In this document: positions 1 through 14,550 of the stretch, in pieces
Layout of the letters: the number at the start of each line of letters is the position of its first letter
Numbering within the stretch: the stretch's first letter is position 1
Assembly (NCBI GenBank): GCA_013396635.1
Contig: WBMW01003203.1
Location: forward strand, 148,783 to 212,782
Direction of reading: 5' to 3'
Source: Penelope pileata
Lineage: Eukaryota; Chordata; Aves; Galliformes; Cracidae
DNA: 64,000 nucleotides
Notes under the pieces: generated by a model
The model's database searches: none
What the model was told of the DNA's origin: nothing
What the model saw: the letters and a program-made list of their open reading frames with translations, nothing else
Translations under genes and position numbers: made by a program

Positions 1-723
1 GCTTTAGATTAGATTAGAAAAAGATTAGGAAAAAGGTGACTGTGACTAGACAGCACGACCTGCTGTTATTGACCAGTGATAGATGCCATTTGACAAACAT
101 CACAGTTTGTCATTATAATAAGCAGCCTCTCTTAGAGCAGCCTCTCCAGTTACAGCAGTAGCATGACGCACACGGATGCTTATGTGTCTCATAATCTCAT
201 AAGCATCAGCTTTTTTCTCTGTCTTCAATCTTAAAATGATTGAGGATTAAGTATTCATCAGATGACAAAGATTTCAGGCTCATGATCTCTTTCTAGAAGC
301 TACTGGTTTGCAGCCATGTTTATTCCACCCACTCTATGCATGTTGTTGGAGAAACATTTTTTCTGCCGTTCATTTTAAGTTAATCTAAGTCATACTGACT
401 GAGAAAGAAATTTTCTGCATGACTTGCGTCATCTTTCTTTGGAGACGGTGCCGTGTTTGATGGGATGCTTTGGAAACTGATGGTTTGGCAAGAAAAGGGT
501 GGAAGGTAGGAGATGAGGAAGCAGCAGGAATTTTAACGGAGAAGCCTTGATGAATGTATGAGGCATAATACAGGACCCTGGCTAGTGATGAGGATAGCGG
601 CATGTGAGAGGACTGCCACATTTGAAGGGACTGTATAATTCTGGTTCTCCATTTCTAGTATTTTCCTTATCAGGAACAAGCTAATAAAGGAAAAGAATGC
701 ACCAAACATTAGGTCTTGCCAGG

Positions 724-743
724 GCTTACTGTTTACAGTAAGC
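724..743. repeat. 8-bp-stem inverted repeat
   Basis: gcttactg and cagtaagc form a perfect stem around ttta. It is short and may be chance. Confidence 0.5.
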
Positions 744-2628
744 TGTTTACAATTTAAACAGATTATTTCAGTCCACATAGTAACTGCCTGGTTTGTTTAG
801 ATATCTTCAGTACAACGTTTTAAACATTTACTCAGTCCTGAAAAGATGATAGAAAAACACTGTTTCAAAAGCAAAAATGTTCTTATATTCATAGAACTAC
901 AGCCATGATTATTGCTCTCATCTGGTACTTTTTCTTGGCAGTTTCTCATTCCTATTTCAAAAACTGGAATTTCCTTTTCACTTTAGGAGAAGGGAAGGGC
1001 ATTCATTGTTAAATGATTGAGTTTGTCAGTTCATTAAGTAACAGATTCTGAGACAAGAGAGACCACTGTGACCATCCAGTCTCACCCTCTACACGTCTCA
1101 GGCCATGAAACACCAGCATATCTGCAGTGTAGATCTGTTCCGTAACAGTGGTCCCCAAGCTGAAGTTAAGCGTTGCGTGAAGAAATTGGCAATATTCTAT
1201 GTTTCACTAAAGCTTCTCTTCTCATCTATCACATCTTTTTTATTACTAACAGCTGGAGAAGACGGTATCCACAGCCAATTACTAGGTAGCCTGAGTACCT
1301 ATGTCTAGATACTACTGTAGCATATTGTATACGTACAGTATATATCTATACGTTTCCCAGTAACAGATCCTGGTCTCTATGTACATATATACAAATCTGT
1401 AATTATACATGTGTGCAAGTGTGCACATACTCTTTTCAATATTTTTTTTAAACCATTCTAGTATTTTAGCTCAAAATCCAATTTATCTGTTAGAAGACTA
1501 CATAATCAGTGGTGCAGAAGGCTCAGAAGTTGCTGCCTATCCAAAGCCAGATGATATAAGAGAAAAACAGGAGTGTATTTGAACTGCAGTCCTACTGGAC
1601 CTTGATCACACTGGGATCACGAGATGAGAGATCTTCTTTGGAAGCCTACCTTTATCCACAATGTTACGTTTATTTATATTTATCTTTTGTGCAGCGTCTT
1701 AGAAGAATTAGATATGATAAATTCGCTATTTGGAATAACCTTTCCTGCCACAACTATGAAGGAAATATTTTTCATACACTATAATGTGGATCCATGCCTG
1801 GATTCTGAGATTATTGGACACCACTCTGAAACATTTTACCAGCTGAACGACTCTGCTGTTAATATAACTACTTTATATCTTACTTGAAAAGATGTTATCA
1901 TCATTATGACAAAAATATTCACATTTTTCATTTCAAAATCTTACATATAAAGCCTCTCATGCATCTTAGTTTTATTTATGTACATACATCTCCTGACTTT
2001 TATGGCTTGGTTTTATGTTTTATAACTTTCACAGGTATTTCTCAGTCATTGGACAATTTTTTCTTCCATAAATTTGAAAAATGTCTGTACACACAAGAAA
2101 AATCAGATGTGTCATTTCTTTAACAGCTACTACTTAAACATTTTTTGTCAGAGTTCTCTCACTCAATTTCAGTTTGTTTTCATTGTCAGGATAATTTCCT
2201 TCCTATAAGTACATCATGGCAGTTTTTACTTCCAAAACTATTTTGAAGGTTGATTTAAAGTGTGTTTCATCCAGTAGTATCTTCCCCTTCCCTCTCTGAT
2301 AATTCACCATTCATTTTGTTGACTTTTTTTTTTTTTTTTTTAAGGACATTTTAGTATTTTAAATGCCTTTTCCACTAATGTGTACTTCATACATCAAAGG
2401 TCTGCTGAAATCAGAATAAGTATGACATGGTCTCTCTGAATTCATCCCCTCTAGACAGGAGTGAAAGCCTACTACCAGGAGTGGGTGTCCCTAAAGGTCT
2501 TCTTGCTCCAAACTGGAATAAGGAGAAGTGGGACAAAACACCACTCTCACTTTCTGGGACTTCCTGAGTGTTATGGTTTGACTCAGCAGATAGCTGAGTT
2601 CCACACAGTTATTCACTCACCCTCCCCC

Positions 2629-2778
2629 NNNNNNNNNNNNNNNNNNNNNNNNNNNNNNNNNNNNNNNNNNNNNNNNNNNNNNNNNNNNNNNNNNNNNNNN
2701 NNNNNNNNNNNNNNNNNNNNNNNNNNNNNNNNNNNNNNNNNNNNNNNNNNNNNNNNNNNNNNNNNNNNNNNNNNNNNN
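2629..2778. other. Assembly gap (150 N)
   Basis: A run of N that follows a C-rich end (cctccccc). Apparent open frames that cross it are not real evidence of coding. Confidence 0.99.
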
Positions 2779-5700
2779 TGGGTCAGCTGCCCTGGTCCTG
2801 TCCCCTCCCAGTTCCCAGCTCCTTATGCCCCCTTTAACTATTTCACTGGCAGAGGAATGTGGAAGTGAGTTATGTCCTCAGCTCCGTTCAACACTGCCAG
2901 GATGTTATCAGTATCTCTGAGGTACAAGATAAATTCATACTAGACACTACGAGAAGCATAACTTCTGTTAGAAACTAAGACACTGAGGGTTAGTGGCACA
3001 GCACTAGATAATTTCTCTGTGCCTAAGGGACCCAGCCCACCCGAGGGAGGACCGGTTGAGGCACCTTGGGACACTTTTGCCAACATTGCACAGGGGACAG
3101 AAGGGAAGGCAGGAGTAGTCTTTCTCACTCTGGATCATCTAATCCATTGCAATAATAACTTCACGCACACAGTCACCTTTTTCCTGCATCAGGAATACCA
3201 AAAAAAACAATAAACCCAAAGTCAGCAGAGCACCAGCAAAAGCAACATCTTTTGCACAAATTGTTAGAACTGGCAAGCAAAGGTTTGGGACCCAGCAGAC
3301 TTCAGCAGAGACATCTTACACAGACTAGCTAGCTAGAAGACCTCCACATCACTTTAAGCAGTCCAAGTGACATATTAGCAAAGGGAGAATAGAATTGATA
3401 TCTATCTGTTGATTTACTAAAAGAAGAAAAAAGGTTCATCGTTATTTCAATAGTTGGGTCTGAACTGTGCAGACACAGGAGATGCCAACTTTAATAGACT
3501 AAGCCTACACACAGGAAGGAGAACTGACCTAAAAATTTGTGATTCACCAATGCTACTGATGAACATTGCAATTGTGCACCGGGTTAAGAAATAGCACATT
3601 TAATTATCAGTCATCACTGAACAAAGCAGTGTTCAATTTATTTGGTGCCTTATTAGAACTACATGAATTTCTGGCATATTACATGCATTAACCTTTATGC
3701 TAAACATTGAGTTAGTTTTACACAAAAATAATCTTATTAGAACAACTGATTGACTAAATTAAACACTTGGCTCACCTCTCTGTGTCACAAAAGGTTTTAA
3801 CCTCTTTTGTTAAAGGATTTTTTGGCCAAAGGTTTTTGGTGGTGATAAACATTTAGAAAAAGATGGACATGAAATCTTACCACTAGAAAATCAGATGATA
3901 CTCTGCATTTCTGAAGCCATGTGAGCCCTCACAGTACATGACAATGAGCCTTCATTCAAACAGCAAATTCCAGAGAGGACTTGTATGTTGCCAGAAACAC
4001 ACAGAACCAAGAGCATCACTGGAACAGATGAACATGATTTCTTGAGGATAATTTTAACTAGAGTAGAAAAAGACAAATCAGTATTTAAATTTCTGCATTA
4101 TTTATCATAAATGAAGAACCTGAAAGTATCTGTTAAATGCATGAAGTTTCATACGAAAGCTAACAGCTATCATTTATTTTCAGCGTTAATAAATCTTGCC
4201 TGGACAACATTGAGCATCATGGGAGGGGAAAAGAAAAAGGCTGTTGGGAACACAATGTTACTGTCTTTAGTCTCTGAATGTAAATAGTAAAAGTGTTCTC
4301 TACAAACCAGACTACAGAAGTATCAGAGGTATAAATATGAAGATGGAAGTAACTGATAGCAATTAGCTTTGTTTCAGTCAGGTTTAAGGCAAAAATTTAA
4401 AAGGCATTTTGGATGCACAAAAAAAATATCTCAGTATGTATGCTAGAGACAACATTTTACCTGAGTGAAAAAAAGTCAGATGGTGGAGGATGTGACATGA
4501 CTTACAGCAATCATCTTCGGTGTTCTAAATCTGTGTAACAGTCTCTCATAAACCATCTCTTAACTTTAAAAACTATGGAAAAAGCAGAGGAAATTCAGAA
4601 AAATATAAAGCAGACATTTGAATTGCATATCAACAGGGCAAACAAAAAGAAGGGTAAACATTTTTTGTTGTTGTCGGTGTTCTGTTTTGTTTTTGTTTTG
4701 AAAGCTGAAGAGGTAGATTGATACAAGCTATACACATCAAAGAGAAAAGGGTGAAAAGCCAATGGTAGAAATACCTGTCTGGTAGAAATCTGCAGTTTTG
4801 GCATCCAATTTATCACAAAAGATTACAAGTAACAAAGACTCAGGAAGAAGGAAAACACTTAATTTGTTGCCTATTTCTGAATTATATTGTGCAAATCTGA
4901 ATTTTTAAAGAAAATACACCTAAAGGTCCGAAAAAATTAGTTCTGGAAATTTCCATTTTCAGCTGTAAAGTTTATGTTAGACCCTGCAACCCTATTAAAT
5001 ACAACTAAAGACAGTTGATAAATCACTACTTCCAGCAATTGCACAATCTTATATCCATCTTGAACTTTCTTACAGTTTAGTTCTCTATTCCTTTATCACA
5101 TTTTCAGAACTCACGTCTTTGACTTAACTAAAAATGCATGTTGTCAAGATGTCAATGTCACATCAACCTTGGAATTAAAAGAGAGTGATCTTGAACATGT
5201 CGCGGAAGGAAAGGAAGGGGATGGAATCAGCAATTATTTTATCTGTTAAAAGTGAGAGGTGTGAATGATATAATTAATAGTACTCTGAAGGATATATACT
5301 TAATTTTCTGTGCTAGTTCCTTGAAGACTTTGTTTCCCTAGATGTTGTAGCAGGAGCAGCTGGTTTTCATAACTGTATTTTCTATTCCACTAAGTTCAGA
5401 GCAGTTCTTAGATCAAAACACATCTGTGATGTTCACATCCCACTTGTAATTTAAAAGCAGAGAAATACTGAAATGCAGGGTCAGCCTTAGTGGAGGCCTA
5501 CGTACGAGTGAATCACTTGGCATTTAATGCTTAAAAAAAAATGTTTAAAAAAAGAATGTTTTAAAACATCTTTACTAACAGTACGAAGTAAGAAAAGGCA
5601 CTGAATGATACTTCCACTACACACCACAAGGTAGCAGCAAATCATAGCAAGAAAGCATAACAAGAAAGATTAAGTAAGGCCATAGGGGAAAGAGGAAAGA

Positions 5701-5912
5701 AAAAGAGAAACTTCATTTTGACAGATTGCTCACAGCCCAATCACATTCATGTACAAATGCAAGGTTTAACTTGACTTAAATTACATGTAAGGCAGGAAAA
5801 AAAAGGTAAAAGTTTTACCTGCATGCAATTTTAATGAGACAGTGAGCTACAGACTTTTCTTCCCAAATCCTTGATTTTATCAATTCATTGCATTCAGTAG
5901 CCTAGCTAAGAT

Positions 5913-5930
5913 ATCATCATCATCATCATC
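5913..5930 (+). repeat. (ATC)6 microsatellite
   Basis: Six exact ATC units. Confidence 0.9.
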
Positions 5931-6323
5931 ACTGCTAAACAGATGTGAGAAACCATGTATTGCTGATTAGGACTGGCTAAATCAAGCATGCTTATTTCTG
6001 CGTTTTTGTGGATTTCCCTCTCCCTCTCTGCAATTCAGAGAACAGGACAAGTAACCAGACTCCATTTTAGCAGTTTAAAATCTATGTACAGATCTTGTCT
6101 CACTACTTTCAGTTTTTCAAGTGTATTCAAAATTGCATTCATTAAGATTTTTAGTTATTTATTTCTGTCTGTTATTGACATCAGATATTTTGTGTAACCA
6201 CAGTTAGAAGACCTTTGCAAATCTGCTCCAAATTGGATAATTTTTTGCCCCAATTTATAGCTCTTGCTTACAGACAATGAAGGCAACGCTTGATACCAGA
6301 ACATCTCACGTTTAGACATCGAG

Positions 6324-6337
6324 CCACCAGATGGCAG
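6324..6337 (+). promoter_or_regulatory. CTCF core motif match
   Basis: The sequence CCACCAGATGGCAG fits the vertebrate CTCF core CCASYAGRKGGCRS at all 14 positions, in forward orientation. It lies in unique DNA with no repeat recognised around it. Sequence alone does not show occupancy. If bound, it would be a candidate insulator or loop anchor. Confidence 0.55.
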
Positions 6338-7243
6338 ATACTCCCCACCAGACTGACAACATTACAATTCAGAAATACTTCAAATATTAAACAAGTTTCT
6401 AGGGTTTGTCAGCTCTGTTCTCTTGGGTAGTTTTTTAAAACATGTTATTCTGTCTGCATAAAATAATATCCTGTCTGATTGCATAGGACAGAATATTTTT
6501 CCTATTATTTTCAAATGAAACTTCTTAGCACTTTTGCAGCTGCTCTGAATATCTTCAGTCAAAACACTATTTCCATACAAATGTGTGTCATAACATTGAC
6601 TCATTAACACAAAACTAGACAGGAGAAATAAATGACAAGATTTCCTTGAATAACACAATAATAATATGTCAGTATCTGCATTTAAAAAAAAAATAAAAAT
6701 AATAAGTACTTAAAGTCTGCTAATCACTCCAGAAGCTCATGGATGTATTTGTTGCTTTTGTAGTTTATGTTTTTTCAGTAAATCATGATTTCTAATGCTG
6801 TATGTGTCACTTAGCTAGAAATACAAACAGTTGATCCTTTCCTGAGATGATTACTCGCTCATGTAACTATTTTGTTAAAGATGGGAATGGGAACTGGGTA
6901 AAGGCAATGAAGTTATAGATATACAAAGATATATAATGTCAGAGGTTGCTGTTACTAACATAGAGGAGCATAGCTGCATAGCATAATCTTGAGAAGCTGA
7001 ATATAGCCACAAAACCTCTCTCAGGCAAGAAGGTTCTATATCAAAGTAACACATGAATCTTCCCCTAGAAACTTCTGCAGATATATCAAGTATATACCAA
7101 GAGCTGCACTACAAACTTCCAATAATGAGCTGTTACCTTCTTCACTATCTTCAATTTTTCCAAGTGCTTTCACAGACAGCTGGCATTAAAGCTATTATTA
7201 CAACAGCCCAGTTGACAAACAGAACCTTCCTGGTCAAGCAGAC

Positions 7244-7266
7244 CAAAAAAAAAAAAAAAAAAAAAA
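7244..7266 (+). repeat. Poly-A tract
   Basis: Homopolymer A run. On the opposite strand it is a T run just inside the donor of the weak candidate exon at 7273-7420. Confidence 0.9.
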
Positions 7267-10200
7267 TCTTACCTTCCAAAGCAAAATTGATTTGGGCAAA
7301 CAAATCACAGAAGACTAGAGACAAAGGCACAAAAAGGTTCCTTGGTTCCTTCTCATCCTGCTGTTGTACATTCTGCAACATCTGCCTTTTGGAAAAGTTT
7401 TCTCCAAGACGTAATGTCTGCTTATCACCAGAACGTTAAAGCAACGATCAGCCAGTATAAAAGAGAAAAACGCAGTGTCCAACACATATTGGACAAGAAG
7501 CAAGTTTTTTTCCCCACAGTTTTCACTCCTGGTTCCCATAGTTTTCTCAGTTAAATGTTTCTCTTTTACCCCGTACAGTGAAATAATCAAGGTAAGATGT
7601 GACAGGAACTATCTCCCAATGTTCCAGTGTTTCTAAAAACTGAAGATATTTTGGCTTTTTTTTTCTCTATTTCTTGAATATTCAAAAAAAAGTGCACTTT
7701 ATAACCACGATCAATACAGTTACCTAATCAGAATTAGTTTTTATATTTCTTAGTGCTCATAAAAGCATGAAAAAGTGGAAATCTATACACTCACATAAAA
7801 CGAATATAAAATGTACTGGCATTCAGAGACAACTGACTTACCATGCAGTTTTTTCTTGATAGCGTGGGCAGCTTTTTTACACTAAACAAAAATAAAGCAG
7901 AACCAACCAACCAAGACTCTTACTTCAAGTCTTCCTACAACAGTTTGAATTTTTTTTAGTTGTAGCGTGTTAGAAACGTTCTCAGTGCAACTATTCACCA
8001 TTTATTATTCATAGTAGGGAAGGCTGAAAGGCTTTGAGCAATACATTATTGAAGAATTTATGATTGATGTTTGCTGAGTTATTTACTCAGAACTTTTTTG
8101 GTAAGATTTGCCTTATAAATATAGGCACAAATTGAAAGGGGAAAGGATTGGCTGACATAACTACTAGAGAGCACAAATGTAGCAAATTAGTAGTCATTTA
8201 GCTAATCAATTTATATTCATCTCGAGGCCCATGAGAGACTTCAATGACCAAATCATGTATGCAAGCAATACTGCACTACTCTGAGCTACTCAATTCACCA
8301 ACACCTATAATCTCAAACTTAGCATCATAGATCAGAGAGCAGTAAATCACCTTTGCATTCAGTCTAAGCCACGCATCAGTAATGAACTCCATTTACATAT
8401 TGAGATTTTGCATCTAGCATATTTGATGGTGCGCAAGTTTATAACAGGAAGCTCACGTAAGAAGAATTTCGCAACAAATGCTTCTTCATGTTTAAAGTTA
8501 ACAGTTCCACCTTTTGCTGAAACAAGAAACTTTTGAGCAGAGATATTCCAAGTTCTCTTAAAATGACGCTGTATTTCTAGACGAACAACACACTCCTCAG
8601 TTTCTTTTAAAGGGTGTCAAGTTTTTGGGTTTTTTTTTCCTGAATCAATTAGAAATAAATGCAATTTGTAAATGAGAATATATTTTTCTGGACCTTTTTG
8701 AAAGTTACCAGGGAAGATTTTGCTATAAAATTCAGTAGGCATAAACCAGGATATGAATTGGTCTTCCCTCACTGAACAGCCTGAGATAAAATAAATTGAA
8801 TGGCAGAATCTCCAGATAAGTGCATTAAGGTGTTCTTCATAAGGTCAGTTAAATTCTTGAGCCCAACTCCTGCTTAATCAAAAGGATCTCTTTTCTTCAT
8901 TGACGTCTTTTATAAAGAATTATAAATACGGCGTCAATTTGAATGTTGCATTAAAATAGTTCCCAATCTGGCACAAGTACAGAGCAGTTTTGAAGTTAAC
9001 TAGTTAGAGCATCTCATCACGTGTGAAATCTAGTAACTGGAACGCTTGCTGGAACAGTGAAATCATTTGCTAGCGAGTGTCTACCTTTCCAGTAAATTTT
9101 ACAAAATTTTCAAAGGGTAAGACTATGGATCCCTAAAGAAACTATGCAGAATAAGTTGTGGGAACTAGTTAAGAAAACACAGCTAAATTATTATTCATTG
9201 TCTCTCTCCCTCCAAACATATAATTAACATGAAGCACTATTTTTAGTGATGCAGTTTATGACACATCCTGGTCAAACAACAGAAAACTTGTTTAAAGTCT
9301 CTCTTCAGTATTCTGGCAACATCTTAATTAACATGATGCCACCAGGTGTTTGGTGACACTAGAAAGTCATATCTAATACTAAAGGCTAGGAAGGAAGGAA
9401 TGATTATGTTCATTCATTTCTTGCTTGGGACTCTTATGATTTTACCCACCAACAAGAAACTCATTTAAACTAGTGGTCATGTTGACTCAGATGGTTGACA
9501 GATATTCTATCAACTGGAGATTATTTACTACTACATTCCTATCAGCTGTTGAAAATTAGAAGTTAGTTGCCTGTTCTCATATATTAATTTTCTTTCAAGA
9601 AATACTGAAATCCAAATGAAATAATAGAGTTTGAAGTCTCTGATATGACCAAAAGTAATAAAGTCTCTGTTAAAAATAAAATAAAATGAAAATTCTCATT
9701 CCAATCACATTAGGCTTGGACAAAAACAGACCCAAATGTTCCAGAAAGTCAAATTTGGAAGTACTGTAGCAGCTGAACAACATATGGGCTAGCCCATGTG
9801 TTGTTCTTGCGACTCTCCCCACGTCAATGGCTTTCTGAAATATACATACACATATTTTAATGGGAATCCACCAAAACAGAAACACTTGAATAAATTTCAC
9901 TCCAAAATTAAAAGTAATTTCTTGGGTCTTACAGCTCATTCTATAGCTTGCAAAACTACAGATTTGAAACTATAATTTTAAATCACTATTTTTGAGACTA
10001 CGAATTTAAAAACTCTCTCATCAATGTCTAGATGTTTGCATGAATATTATTCCTGAATAATATGACCCTAGAGATGAAAGCCATCATGCATAACTATGCA
10101 AATTTTACAAAAAATAATTCCTGTTTTCTTATTTAGTATACAGACAGCTTTTAAAAGAAAATTATTTATAACGTTTGTGTCCATTTCTGTATTTAAACCA

Positions 10201-10269
10201 TAGGATGGGAGCTGTAATTCTGGTCTCACTAAACTGATTTTTTTTTTTTTAAATCATTATTTGATGTGC

Positions 10270-10336
10270 TGGGTTTTTTTGTTTTGATTTGGTTTTTTGT
10301 TTGTTTGGTTGGTTGTTTTTTTGCTGTTGTTTTTTA
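10270..10336 (+). repeat. GTTT-rich simple repeat
   Basis: A T/G-only stretch built of gttt, ggtt and T runs. A similar but less regular T-rich stretch lies at about 13600-13680. Confidence 0.85.
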
Positions 10337-13300
10337 CAAAGCAGCCAGCAGATGATCACAATTTTCAGCCATTACAACTTTATCTGGCCTAGCCTTGATT
10401 AAATAAAATTTATAACCATCTTCTGAAGGATTATTGCTCTGTCTAGCTCTTACCATTCAACTAGATGTTATTCACAGCATCAGTCCTCCTCAGTGCTGAG
10501 CCTGATCCCTGTGTATAACCATCCAGAAAATGAGTTGCTTTAATAGAAATTACACTCTATTAGCACTATATTATGGCTAAAGCACATAATGAGAACATAT
10601 CAGTGAACTTCTTAGGCTTAAAATTGCAAAAACATGTCTGATATTTTGTAGCAAAGATTAGAAAATGACATCAGAGGACAATTTCAAAAGCTAGAAGTCA
10701 GCCTAGATTAACCTTCTGATCTCACTAGCGGTTTTAAAATAAAAAGGGGTCAGAATTTTAAAGGGCACTCAGTGCTGAGCAAATTCATTTAAAAAGGAGA
10801 AAAAGTTCTGAACATCTAGAAAAACAAACTGCATACATTTAAGCATTAATTTAAAATCTTAAGTCCAGGCTTCTAAAATTCTGGTTAGGCTTCTTAATAT
10901 ATATGGTTAAATAAATTGCTTTTTTTTGTCTTTTTTACCTGGAAGTATTTCCCTCCTAGATACTTCGGTCCACAATGTTTAAGTGGATGGCAGAAAGGGC
11001 CACAGCCCAGCATTATTTATGCAGCCCAGCAATCCCATTCGCACAAGAACAAGGGCACACAGCAGAAGCATCTTTTACTGCTCTAGCAAAGTAAATCCTT
11101 TCATAGAGAGAAGACAGACTTCTTAACAGGCACACAGAGAAGTGTGTACCTGCATGTTCTCATTCTTCCAAAGAAAACTTGCTTTCTGTTTCCCTTATAG
11201 GGAACTGCACTCTGCCGGAAAACATGGAACCTTTTAACAGTTTGCCACCCAGACATTTAATGGGTTTTGAGATACCAACTGCACACACAAACTATGGCTT
11301 TGGACAGTTTCTTTCATTTATGAGAGATTTCACTCTACACATAGCAAAGGTGTCGTATATCATTTGTATATTTTTCTATAGGATCATTTTGTTTCTTTGG
11401 AGCTGCAGTGGTGAAATTTCATTCTAGAGCACAAATTGCAAGAGTTTTATTTCTGTGATGCATTATAAATCATCTGAGTATCTGTCAGTAATGTCTGAAG
11501 AAGTTAGAAGTTTGATGTGGAAGCTGTGTCAGAAAATCCATGAAGAGACTTGGTCTTTTGTGCTATGTTACTACCTCTGTTTTCTTTTCTCCTTTCAAGA
11601 TCTTAAAAGAAAACACTACCAAAAGCATTCTAAGTTTTGCCATAATAGGAGAACTGAAAAAGCTAGAAAATGGCTTAGATAGAACAGACAGTGACTTTCA
11701 TTTCATCAGTAACTGGCTATAGAGAATTGGAAATGAAAGCATGGATCTCACTGTGGGAGATCCATAGGCTTCTGCAGTTTCTGGCATCCTGTCTCACTGG
11801 GCACGTCACCCAGCAGTTCCACACCAACCACGAGCCCAGTGGTAACACCATTGCCAGTACATGTAAAACCTAGAGAGTCTGAGATATTTCTTTTGCTGTT
11901 AGCACTACTTACCCAGCACTTTTGACTCCCTTCAGTTTGTCTCAGGCTCTACAATCAGAACAGACTGTCAGTTCTTCAAAACACTTGGCTACCTCACATC
12001 CTCAAGAACCATCAGGCAGTTCATCCAACATCCAACTGGCATAAGAGCTGGCAAAGCTGAATAAAAAACAAAATTGCTCTTTGATTAGGTATCACTGGTA
12101 TCCGGCCTTAGAAACTCAGAGTTCATACTGATTTAAAACAGAACTACAACAACAAAGTCACCCCAACGCCACTTCCTTCTCACCGCCTCCCCCCAAATCA
12201 GCACAGACAACAATCTTTTTCATGTTTCATTATTTATCTGTAATGATAAATAATGATAAATCTGTGACCCTGACCTTTAATACAATATATATGGCCAATA
12301 CTTGGAAGTTTACCAGCAAATTTGCAGAAACTTACTGTTATTTAATTGTTCATAAACAACTTCTGATGTATTAAAGGAATTCAAACGATAAACCTGGAAG
12401 TCAGGTCCATTCAGAATTCTACTTCTTGGGCTAAACACTCATTACAAGAGTACCTACAAAAACACAGGTCTTGCACCAGATAGTTAAGCACACTGAGCCT
12501 TTCTTCTGAAGTAAAAATATGGCTTCAGGACACTCCTATCATATTCTGTTGTTTCAGATAATAAATATGCTCCTTCTAGGTCTTGCTCTTTTTATGTTAA
12601 CATAACTACTAAAAACTAATCATTTTAAAACTTAAAGAAATTTTAACATTCATGTCACTGATGGGCAAAGTCAGTATACCAGCTAAAAATAGTACCCACA
12701 TTGCTTCTTTATTTATTGCTCTGTAGCAATGCACACACAAAAAAAATCGTGCATCAAATATTGAACTAACATTAACTGAAAGCTATTCCTTAGAATAGGC
12801 TGACTGGGGGCTTTATAAAAATGATTTTTAGTTAGAAAAGTGGATTTGTAAAAACCTAAACTCTTAAGTGAGAAGGCACTCCTCTTTTGTAAGAAAAAGA
12901 CAGGAATTATTAAACCTATGCTCACTCAACAGGCTACATAACTACTCAGATACTTTGGGATGGCTTGCAAGACTCTATCTTCCCCTTTAATCTACACAAG
13001 AACACAATTTGATTTCTGTTGATACTGATTGGAAAAAAAAAAAAAGCTGTCAAAATATCTCAAAAGTGTTTGCAACCACTGTTTGAGCTGCAGTGTTAGA
13101 AATACTGCTGGGCTTCCACAGCACGAGCAGTTTTTCAGAGGCCTTCCTTAAAATAATGATGTTCTCCCACAAGAAATTACATATTTCATAATTTCCAAAT
13201 ATAAAACCATTGCAAAGACAGAAAGCAAGTGCAGCTTTCACGCAAAATTACAATAAAAAGAATAAACAATTTTGAATGTATGTGCAAGATTAATAAGGGG

Positions 13301-14371
13301 GTCAATATGGAAACAGCTCCCCACAGTTTCAGGTATTGTTTCATATATCTTTAAGGTATGGTCTTCCAGCGTGGGCCTCTATTAACAATTTAATGCTTCT
13401 GTCTCAACTCGTCACAGTTCTGAGGTAGTGTAGTCTTGTATGACAGCCTACTGCAGAGCTGAGCTGTGTGAATAATGGATGCTTCATTGTACCGGTTGCA
13501 AAAAAGTCTCAGATCAAAAGGAATATTTCATTTTCTGGATTGTTGTTGTTTGTTTTTATGACTGGTATGTTCCTCTATTAAGTAAGCTTCTGAATACATT
13601 TTTTTTAAGCTATCAAAACATGAATAGTTGGTTGGGCTTTTTGGTTTTGTTTTTTTTTTTAGGTTCGTTTTTTTTAAAAACTACAATGGTTTTGCATTCC
13701 CAAAATGTTCACCAGTTTAGTTAGGAATTTATATTAAAAGTTTCATAGCTGAGAAAGCTTTTCTTCATGCCATTCAATCAAGCCCTGGTCATAGACAAAG
13801 GCAACTACTATTTGGCTTCCAGTAACATCTGTTGCTACAAGGTATAATCTTTTTGGACATCCCTTAGTTTACTAAGTTCGTTTTTGTTTCGTTTTCTTAT
13901 TTATTATACAGGCAAAGGCAAATAAGTTGTCAAGTTTTAGTTTTCCAATTTGTTTTGCATGCACCAATGTATAAACATAATTTATACATTTTTCTCCTTC
14001 AAATTTAGAATCCCATTCTTGGTCTAGCTTAGGACAAGGTGGAACAAGATAGAAAATATGCTTTTGACAAAATGAAAAAAAGAAAACCACTAAAAAAAAA
14101 AAAAATCTGTCAAACACGTTCTTTATACTTTCTGGGAAAAATTGAGGAAAAGCTTTTATCCAAACACAGCCACTTCATATGAATGATACTGTGAATAACA
14201 GCATGTGTTATTTCACATATTAACTGAGTTGCAAATTAACAGTTTAAGCAGGGAGATTAGAAGATTGGTAGCAATTCCCTCACTCTATTTTTCTAGATTC
14301 TGAATACTCAAAAGCTGGGAAAAGCGGAAGTAAGTGATAACGGGAGTAGAACTCTGAATTTTCAAGCATTT

Positions 14372-14550
14372 CATGGAACGGCCTGCCCAGGAAAGTGGTG
14401 GATTCACCGCCCCAGTGGTGTTCAAGAAACACCTTAGATGAGGTGCTAAGGGATATAGTTTAGTAGTTTAGCGGGAAATACTGGTAGTAGGAGGACACTT
14501 GGACTAGATGATCTTGGAGGTCCTTTCCAACCTAGTGATTCTATGATTCT
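14372..14550 (+). mobile_element. CR1 LINE 3'-end fragment
   Basis: Sense is on the + strand. The run includes ggcctgcccaggaaagtggt, ttcaagaaacaccttagatg and ggactagatgatcttggagg, and ends in cctagtgattctatgattct, the characteristic CR1 3' terminus. The coding part is broken by stops. Only the last part of ORF2 and the 3' UTR remain, as expected for 5'-truncated reverse transcription. Confidence 0.93.

Larger units (their letters stand above)
1..6323. other. Unique AT-rich non-coding DNA
   Basis: Apart from one gap, one small hairpin, a T run near 2325-2341 and the ATC microsatellite, I see no gene, RNA gene or recognised repeat. Open frames are short and mutually overlapping. Confidence 0.6.
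6338..14371. other. Unique AT-rich non-coding DNA
   Basis: Holds simple T/G and A tracts and a few weak splice-bounded frames (for example 7273-7420 on the minus strand, described under findings). The acceptor-like tgtttcccttatag at 11187-11200 precedes a + strand frame that reads NCTLPENMEPFNSLPP, but no matching donor is convincing. Confidence 0.55.

Noticed and set aside
2461..2868. 135-codon + strand frame
   Set aside because: Its length comes mostly from the 150-base N gap, which hides stops.
7053..7439. 128-codon + strand frame
   Set aside because: It is kept open partly by a poly-A run read as lysines, and there is no domain or promoter context.
10440..10540. Minus-strand interval with donor gaatg|gtaaga
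   Set aside because: All three frames are closed by stops between the nearest acceptor and the donor.
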